DNA of 21,662 nt, taken from positions 1-21,662 of the forward strand of contig CAKUVM010000028.1 of NCBI GenBank assembly GCA_934699135.1. The letters are read 5' to 3'. Positions 15,458 through 21,662 of the stretch are shown here, piece by piece (the stretch's first letter is position 1; each line of letters opens with the position of its first letter). The notes under the pieces were generated by a model. That model was not told the origin of the DNA and did not search any database. It saw only the letters and a list, made by a program, of their open reading frames with translations. A program made the translations under genes and the position numbers. The stretch is from an uncultured Bacteroidales bacterium (GTDB lineage: Bacteria > Bacteroidota > Bacteroidia > Bacteroidales > Marinilabiliaceae).

Positions 15458-15973
15458 ATGAAACCTGTCATCAGCATCATTATGGGCTCCACGTCGGATC
15501 TTCCGGTCATGGAGCCGGCCCTTAATTTCTTGGAGCAGCAGGAGATTCCGTTTGAGGTGAACGCCCTTTCGGCCCATCGCACGCCCCATCAAGTCCTTGC
15601 CTTTGCCGAGGGCGCGGCGCGGAGGGGCGTCAAGGTCATCATAGCCGCCGCGGGCGGCGCCGCTCACCTGCCGGGCGTGATTGCCGCTGCCACGCCGCTG
15701 CCGGTGGTGGGCGTGCCGGTGAAGGCCTCCATCTCGATGGACGGGTGGGACTCCATGCTCTCTATGATTCAGATGCCCCCGGGTATCCCTGTGGCAACGG
15801 TGGGGCTAAACGCGGCGCAAAACGCGGCCATATTGGCGCTCCAGATCATTGCCACGGGCGACGCCGAGGCCGCCAAGAAGATTGTGGCGTTTAAGGCCGG
15901 CCTGGAGAAAAAGATTGAGAAGGCCAACGCTGAGCTGGCGCAGCGCAAGGAGTGGAAGTTCAAGACTAACTAA
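15458..15973 (+). CDS. purE: 5-(carboxyamino)imidazole ribonucleotide mutase PurE (class I)
   Basis: This 171-residue enzyme moves the carboxylate of N5-CAIR to C4 to form CAIR in de novo purine synthesis. Class I landmarks are GSTSDLPVMEPA near the N-terminus, the SAHRTPHQVLAFAE motif with the catalytic His, AAAGGAAHLPGVIAA, and GWDSMLSMIQMPPGIPVATVGLNAAQNAA. The class I type acts with PurK, which is not in this window. It is the only plus-strand gene in its neighbourhood, divergent from hpt and convergent with lepA. It is followed after 31 nt by a strong terminator, so it is transcribed alone. Confidence 0.97.
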   Translation: MKPVISIIMGSTSDLPVMEPALNFLEQQEIPFEVNALSAHRTPHQVLAFAEGAARRGVKVIIAAAGGAAHLPGVIAAATPLPVVGVPVKASISMDGWDSMLSMIQMPPGIPVATVGLNAAQNAAILALQIIATGDAEAAKKIVAFKAGLEKKIEKANAELAQRKEWKFKTN

Positions 15974-16000
15974 CGGCCCCCCCGCCGCGTCAGTCGTGAG

Positions 16001-16044
16001 AAAACCCCTCGGCGAGCAAGCGTCCGCCGAGGGGTTTTTCTTTT
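16001..16044. terminator. Bidirectional terminator between purE and lepA
   Basis: Perfect 10-bp arms CCCCTCGGCG (16005-16014) and CGCCGAGGGG (16025-16034) enclose a 10-nt loop. They are followed by TTTTTCTTTT on the plus strand and preceded by AAAA, which gives TTTT on the minus strand. It lies 31 nt after the purE stop and 22 nt after the lepA stop on the other strand, so it can serve both convergent genes; the plus-strand T-tract is stronger. Confidence 0.9.
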
Positions 16045-16066
16045 GCGGCAGGTCTTGTTGGCGACC

Positions 16067-17857
<1,791 letters not shown>

Positions 17858-17898
17858 CCTTGCGTGGTCGTGAGTTGCACTGAAAAAGACAATGTGCG

Positions 17899-17906
17899 CA
17901 AAGATA
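17899..17906 (-). promoter_or_regulatory. Putative -7 element of lepA
   Basis: TATCTTTG on the minus strand fits TAnnTTTG exactly and lies 42 nt upstream of the lepA ATG. The expected -33 position is GC-rich and shows no TTTG. Confidence 0.45.
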
Positions 17907-17941
17907 ATGAAAAAAGAGGATGCGGGACGGCGGCGGTGGCG

Positions 17942-17972
17942 TTTACGGCATCGGTAATTATTATTACATTTG
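17942..17972 (+). promoter_or_regulatory. Promoter of the histidine kinase-glgB operon
   Basis: The plus strand has TTTA (17942-17945), a 19-nt spacer and TACATTTG (17965-17972), a perfect -7 box. The ATG follows at 17996, giving a leader of about 15-20 nt. An inverted repeat, GTAAT-TATT-ATTAC (17954-17967), overlaps the spacer and the first bases of the -7 box and might be an operator, though such AT-rich repeats also arise by chance. Confidence 0.65.
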
Positions 17973-17995
17973 TGAATAAGTTATAAGAGCGCGAG

Positions 17996-19315
17996 ATGTT
18001 ATTCAAATCACTCTTCGGCCGCAAGAAGCCCCATGCGGGCGGCGCGCAGACAGGCTATGCGTCGGTGGCCGACTTTGTGGACAGCAACTTGGCCGACGTC
18101 AAGGCCCTGCTGTCGTCGGTCGGGTATAACGACCTATCCAAAAGACTGGAGGACTTGGCCGCCATGGCGCATTGCCACGTCATGGCCCTGTGTCAGAAAC
18201 AGACGAGCCCGAACAAATTTATGGTCATAGAGTCGTCGGACAGGAACATGTGCCAGCGCGGCACCACGTTCACCTGGGCCCACGCGCAGCCAACAGCCAG
18301 CGCCGATGCCGCAGCCGCAATCGCCGCCTTGCCGTTCAATATAATCGGCGGCACGGGCTTCATCTCCGTGCCGGTCAAGAACGACCGCAACATGCTCACC
18401 GGGATTTTGCTCGGCATATCGACCGACACGCTGACGGGGCTGGACAGCAAGACGCGCCTGCTACACCTTATGGCCCCGCTGCTGGAGGCCGAGATCCGGT
18501 GCGTGAAGCTGCGGCAAGACGTGCGCCAATGCGAGCAGAGGATAGCGTCGCTGAACCAGAACATTGAGGTGATGAACGCCGACCTGCGCAAAGAGCAGGA
18601 GCAGACCATGGAGAGCCGCGAGCTGAAGAGCATCTTCCTGACCAACCTGAGCCACGAGATCCGCACGCCCATGAACGTGATAATTGGTTTCATAGATCTT
18701 TTGGAGCAGACCACCGACCCAGAGGAGAGGAAGAAGTTCGTGGAGATTGTGAAGCAAAACAGCCATCAGCTGCTCAATGTCATTGACAACCTCATAGAGA
18801 TCTCAAAACTTCAGAGCAGCTACATGCTCAAGCCCGCCTGTCCGGTGCAGCTCAACGAGTTGCTGACCAAGATCAAGATGAAGTATCAAGACGTGCTGCG
18901 AAAGATGGGCAAGGACGTGGCCATTGAGACTACATTCGCCCTCGAGACCCCAAATGACACCATTTGGAACAGCGATGAGATAATATCAAAGGTCATATGC
19001 CAGATAATGGACAACGCCTGCCGCTACACAATGACGGGCAAAATTTCAATATCTTACACCATCAACCACAAGGAGGCCACGTTTTGCGTCACGGACACGG
19101 GGCCAGGCATTAAGTCTGGAGATGAGGACAAGATATTCGACATGTTCGACTCGTCGCCCATGATCGCAAAAGACGAAGAGGCAAGCCACGGCAAGGGCAT
19201 TGGCCTGGCGTTGGCTCGCAAATATCTGATGCTGGCCAACGGCCGGATATGGCTAGACAAGACATACAAGGCCGGAGCCTGCTTCTACTTCTCCATCCCC
19301 ACCGAAAAACTTTAG
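17996..19315 (+). CDS. Soluble sensor histidine kinase
   Basis: This 439-residue protein has no signal peptide or membrane helix. The N-terminal 180 residues form a mixed alpha/beta region resembling a GAF-type sensor (not certain), and a coiled-coil-like helix (about 175-210) follows. HisKA is at about 210-275 with phosphoacceptor His220 in LSHEIRTPMNVIIGF. HATPase_c has the N-box QIMDNACRYT, G1 DTGPGI and G2 HGKGIGLALARKY. There is no receiver or DNA-binding domain and no response-regulator gene adjacent, so it is an orphan kinase. It is followed 6 nt later by glgB, so the two are almost certainly cotranscribed. A link between a cytoplasmic signal and glycogen branching is an inference from position only. 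Confidence 0.92.
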   Translation: MLFKSLFGRKKPHAGGAQTGYASVADFVDSNLADVKALLSSVGYNDLSKRLEDLAAMAHCHVMALCQKQTSPNKFMVIESSDRNMCQRGTTFTWAHAQPTASADAAAAIAALPFNIIGGTGFISVPVKNDRNMLTGILLGISTDTLTGLDSKTRLLHLMAPLLEAEIRCVKLRQDVRQCEQRIASLNQNIEVMNADLRKEQEQTMESRELKSIFLTNLSHEIRTPMNVIIGFIDLLEQTTDPEERKKFVEIVKQNSHQLLNVIDNLIEISKLQSSYMLKPACPVQLNELLTKIKMKYQDVLRKMGKDVAIETTFALETPNDTIWNSDEIISKVICQIMDNACRYTMTGKISISYTINHKEATFCVTDTGPGIKSGDEDKIFDMFDSSPMIAKDEEASHGKGIGLALARKYLMLANGRIWLDKTYKAGACFYFSIPTEKL

Positions 19316-19321
19316 AGAGAC

Positions 19322-21322
19322 ATGACCCAACAGTTGCCAATATACAAGACGGACAAATATCTGGAGCCCTATGCCAAAATCTTGGAGAGCAGAAAGGCCA
19401 AGACCATAGCTCGGCTAGAGGACATAAAGGACACCTGCGGGCCATTGGCCGAGTTCGCCAAGGCGTATGACTATTACGGAATGCACCACAGGGCAGGCGT
19501 CTGGACGCTGCGCGAGTGGGCTCCCGGAGCGACGGAGATTTTCGTCATTGGCCCGTTCTCCGGATGGAAAGAGGATGAGCGCTTCAAGATGAAGAGGCTG
19601 GAGTTTGGCAATTGGGAGATAAGCATCCCCGACGGCGTCATCCGACACGGAGACAAATTCAAGATGTCTGTCCACTGGACGGGCGGCCAGGGAGAGCGCA
19701 TCCCGGCCTACATTGGCCGTGTGGTGCAGAACGAGGAGACCAAGGTGTTTGACGCCCAAGCGTGGGACTTTGAGCCTTTCCCGTGGACCGACGGCGACTT
19801 CAAGGTGCCCCGGGTGCCCAGGCTGATCTATGAGGCTCACATAGGCATGAGCGGCGAGAAAGAGGGCATTGCCACATATGATGACTTCCGTCGCAACGTG
19901 CTGCCACATGTCATCGAGATGGGCTATAACACCCTGCAGCTCATGGCCATCCAGGAGCATCCCTACTACGGCAGCTTCGGCTACCACGTCTCCAGTTTCT
20001 TTGCCGCCAGCAGCCGTTTCGGCAAGCCGGAGGACTTGAAGAGGCTGATTGACGAGGCGCACGCAAACGGCATTGCAGTGGTGATGGACATTGTGCATTC
20101 TCACGCCGTGAAGAACGAGAATGAGGGCATATCTAGGCTCGATGGCTCCACCGACCTGTATTTCCACTACGGCGAGCGCGGAAACCATCCAGCGTGGGAC
20201 AGCCGCTGCTTCAACTATGGCAAGACGGAGACCCTCCGCTTCCTGCTCTCAAACTGCCGTTGGTGGCTTGAGGAATATCACTTTGACGGCTTCCGTTTTG
20301 ACGGCGTCACGAGCATGCTCTATTATGACCACGGCTTGGGCAAGGACTTTACGGAATACGCCGACTATTTCAGGGCCAATGAAGACGAGGACGCCATAAG
20401 CTACCTCATGATGGCCAATATGCTCATTCACCAGCTGCGGCCCGACGCCATCACCATTGCCGAGGAAATGAGCGGCTATCCGGGCATAGCGGGGCCTTTT
20501 GAGGCCTGCGGCGTGGGGTTTGACTATCGCCTCTCGATGGGCATCCCGGACTATTGGATTAAGCTCATCAAGGAGGTGCCGGATGAGAAATGGCCGGTTG
20601 GCAAGATTTTCTACGAGTTGCAGCTCCATCGCCCCGAGGAGAAGGTCATAAACTATGCAGAGAGCCACGATCAGGCGCTGGTGGGCGACAAGACCATCAT
20701 CTTCCGCCTGATGGACAAGGAGATGTATACGAGCATGAACCTTGAGAGCCAAAATATGGCCGTGGACCGCGGCATGGCTCTTCACAAGATGATACGCCTC
20801 GTCACCCTCTTCACGGCCACGGGCGGCTACCTCACGTTCATGGGCAACGAGTTCGGTCACCCGGAGTGGATCGACTTCCCGCGTGAGGGTAATGGATGGA
20901 GCTACAAATATGCCCGCAGGCAGTGGAGTCTTGCCAAGGCTGACTATCTGCGTTATCATTTCTTGCAAGACTTTGAGCGGGAGATGATAGATGTGTTCAA
21001 GCAATTGCCCGAGCCCAGCTACCCGTATAGGTATTATGACTATGACCCGACGCAGGTCTTGGCCTTTGGCCGCGGAGACTATCTGCTGGTGTTCAACTTC
21101 AGTCCGTCAACGTCTTACACCGACTACGGCATACCGGTGCCGGCGGGGCGGTACAGCATAGTCCTCTCGACCGACGAGGGGCGTTTCGGGGGATTTGACA
21201 GAAACGACATGTTCTTTGTCTTCTACACCCAGAGGCTTGGGAATCAAGACGTTTTGCGCCTGTATCTGCCTAGCCGCTCGGCAATGATATTGAAAAGGAA
21301 AGACATTGTCCACATAAGGTAG
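19322..21322 (+). CDS. glgB: 1,4-alpha-glucan branching enzyme (GH13_8-like)
   Basis: This 666-residue enzyme cuts alpha-1,4-glucan chains and rejoins them as alpha-1,6 branches in glycogen. It has an N-terminal helical lead, a CBM48-like domain (about 50-150, GVWTLREWAPGATEIFVIGPFSGW), the GH13 barrel and a C-terminal beta domain. Visible catalytic residues are nucleophile Asp327 (FDGFRFDGV), acid/base Glu381 (IAEEMSG) and Asp450 (ESHDQ). The sequence around MDIVHSHAVKNENEG and GNEFGHPEWIDFPREGN resembles the eukaryotic-type branching enzymes found in Bacteroidota, rather than E. coli GlgB. It follows the histidine kinase gene after 6 nt and ends with a strong terminator. No other glycogen gene is in the window. 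Confidence 0.95.
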   Translation: MTQQLPIYKTDKYLEPYAKILESRKAKTIARLEDIKDTCGPLAEFAKAYDYYGMHHRAGVWTLREWAPGATEIFVIGPFSGWKEDERFKMKRLEFGNWEISIPDGVIRHGDKFKMSVHWTGGQGERIPAYIGRVVQNEETKVFDAQAWDFEPFPWTDGDFKVPRVPRLIYEAHIGMSGEKEGIATYDDFRRNVLPHVIEMGYNTLQLMAIQEHPYYGSFGYHVSSFFAASSRFGKPEDLKRLIDEAHANGIAVVMDIVHSHAVKNENEGISRLDGSTDLYFHYGERGNHPAWDSRCFNYGKTETLRFLLSNCRWWLEEYHFDGFRFDGVTSMLYYDHGLGKDFTEYADYFRANEDEDAISYLMMANMLIHQLRPDAITIAEEMSGYPGIAGPFEACGVGFDYRLSMGIPDYWIKLIKEVPDEKWPVGKIFYELQLHRPEEKVINYAESHDQALVGDKTIIFRLMDKEMYTSMNLESQNMAVDRGMALHKMIRLVTLFTATGGYLTFMGNEFGHPEWIDFPREGNGWSYKYARRQWSLAKADYLRYHFLQDFEREMIDVFKQLPEPSYPYRYYDYDPTQVLAFGRGDYLLVFNFSPSTSYTDYGIPVPAGRYSIVLSTDEGRFGGFDRNDMFFVFYTQRLGNQDVLRLYLPSRSAMILKRKDIVHIR

Positions 21323-21348
21323 GGTTTTGTCTCGCATCCGTCAACTGT

Positions 21349-21390
21349 CTGTGGCAGTGGGAGGTAGCCCCCATTGCCACAGATTTTTTT
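21349..21390 (+). terminator. Rho-independent terminator of the kinase-glgB operon
   Basis: Arms of 13 nt, CTGTGGCAGTGGG (21349-21361) and CCCATTGCCACAG (21370-21382), pair with one G-U wobble around an 8-nt loop and are followed by seven T (21384-21390). It begins 26 nt after the glgB stop. Confidence 0.92.
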
Positions 21391-21444
21391 GCGCGATGCC
21401 TAGGCGGTGATGAAGGCAGGGGCGATTTCTGATGAAGCGAGGGC

Positions 21445-21480
21445 AAATAAAACAGCCCCTCGGTGAGAACCGAGAGGCTG
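21445..21480 (-). terminator. Terminator of the tandem tRNA transcript
   Basis: On the minus strand, CAGCCTCTCGG (21480-21470) pairs with CCGAGGGGCTG (21463-21453), including one U-G wobble, around a 6-nt loop. TTTTATTTG follows. It lies 10 nt after the last base of the tRNA. Confidence 0.88.
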
Positions 21481-21490
21481 TAAACCTTAG

Positions 21491-21562
<72 letters not shown>

Positions 21563-21595
21563 ATATGTCTTTGCGATTCGTGGGATAAACCTTAG

Positions 21596-21662
<67 letters not shown>

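Overview
The window looks like a chromosomal segment of a GC-rich member of the Bacteroidales (Bacteroidota). Four things support this: SecD and SecF are fused in one reading frame; FeoA and FeoB are fused; the branching enzyme resembles the eukaryote-like GH13_8 group; and most genes that start a transcript carry the Bacteroidota promoter signature (TAnnTTTG at -7, often with TTTG or TTTA 19-20 nt upstream) rather than sigma70-type boxes. Shine-Dalgarno sequences are weak or absent. The genus cannot be decided from the sequence.

Left part (1-4948, all minus strand): a GIN-domain (DUF2807) lipoprotein cut by the window edge; an ABC-2-type ATPase 30 nt upstream of it, with its own promoter; then a tightly packed metal-uptake operon. 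Read in its own direction, the operon runs from a membrane-anchored LytTR regulator, whose end overlaps the lipoprotein znuA, into the ATPase znuC and the permease znuB.

Middle-left (5009-9880, minus strand): a MATE efflux pump behind a LexA/CI-like S24 self-cleaving regulator, then the FeoAB ferrous-iron transporter. These are followed by a strong terminator that belongs to secDF.

Middle-right (9910-15296, minus strand): housekeeping genes secDF (own promoter) and hpt-adk-obg (purine salvage, adenylate kinase, ribosome-assembly GTPase). A perfect 13-bp hairpin lies in the intergenic region between the divergent hpt and purE genes, apparently at the 5' end of the hpt mRNA.

Right part: purE (+) and lepA (-) converge on a shared bidirectional terminator. 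lepA and a soluble histidine kinase gene diverge from an AT-rich region with promoter signals on both strands. The kinase is followed after only 6 nt by glgB (glycogen branching enzyme), which ends in a strong terminator. At the right edge are two tandem identical initiator-type tRNA-Met(CAT) genes on the minus strand with their own terminator, the second cut by the window edge.

Most of the window is ordinary core genome. The points most worth a second look are the LytTR-znuABC overlap operon, the kinase-glgB pair, the S24-MATE pair, the hpt leader hairpin and the tandem initiator tRNAs with a U1-U72 mismatch. I found no CRISPR array, insertion sequence, phage or convincing undescribed multi-gene system. 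No stretch longer than 300 bases lacks a gene.
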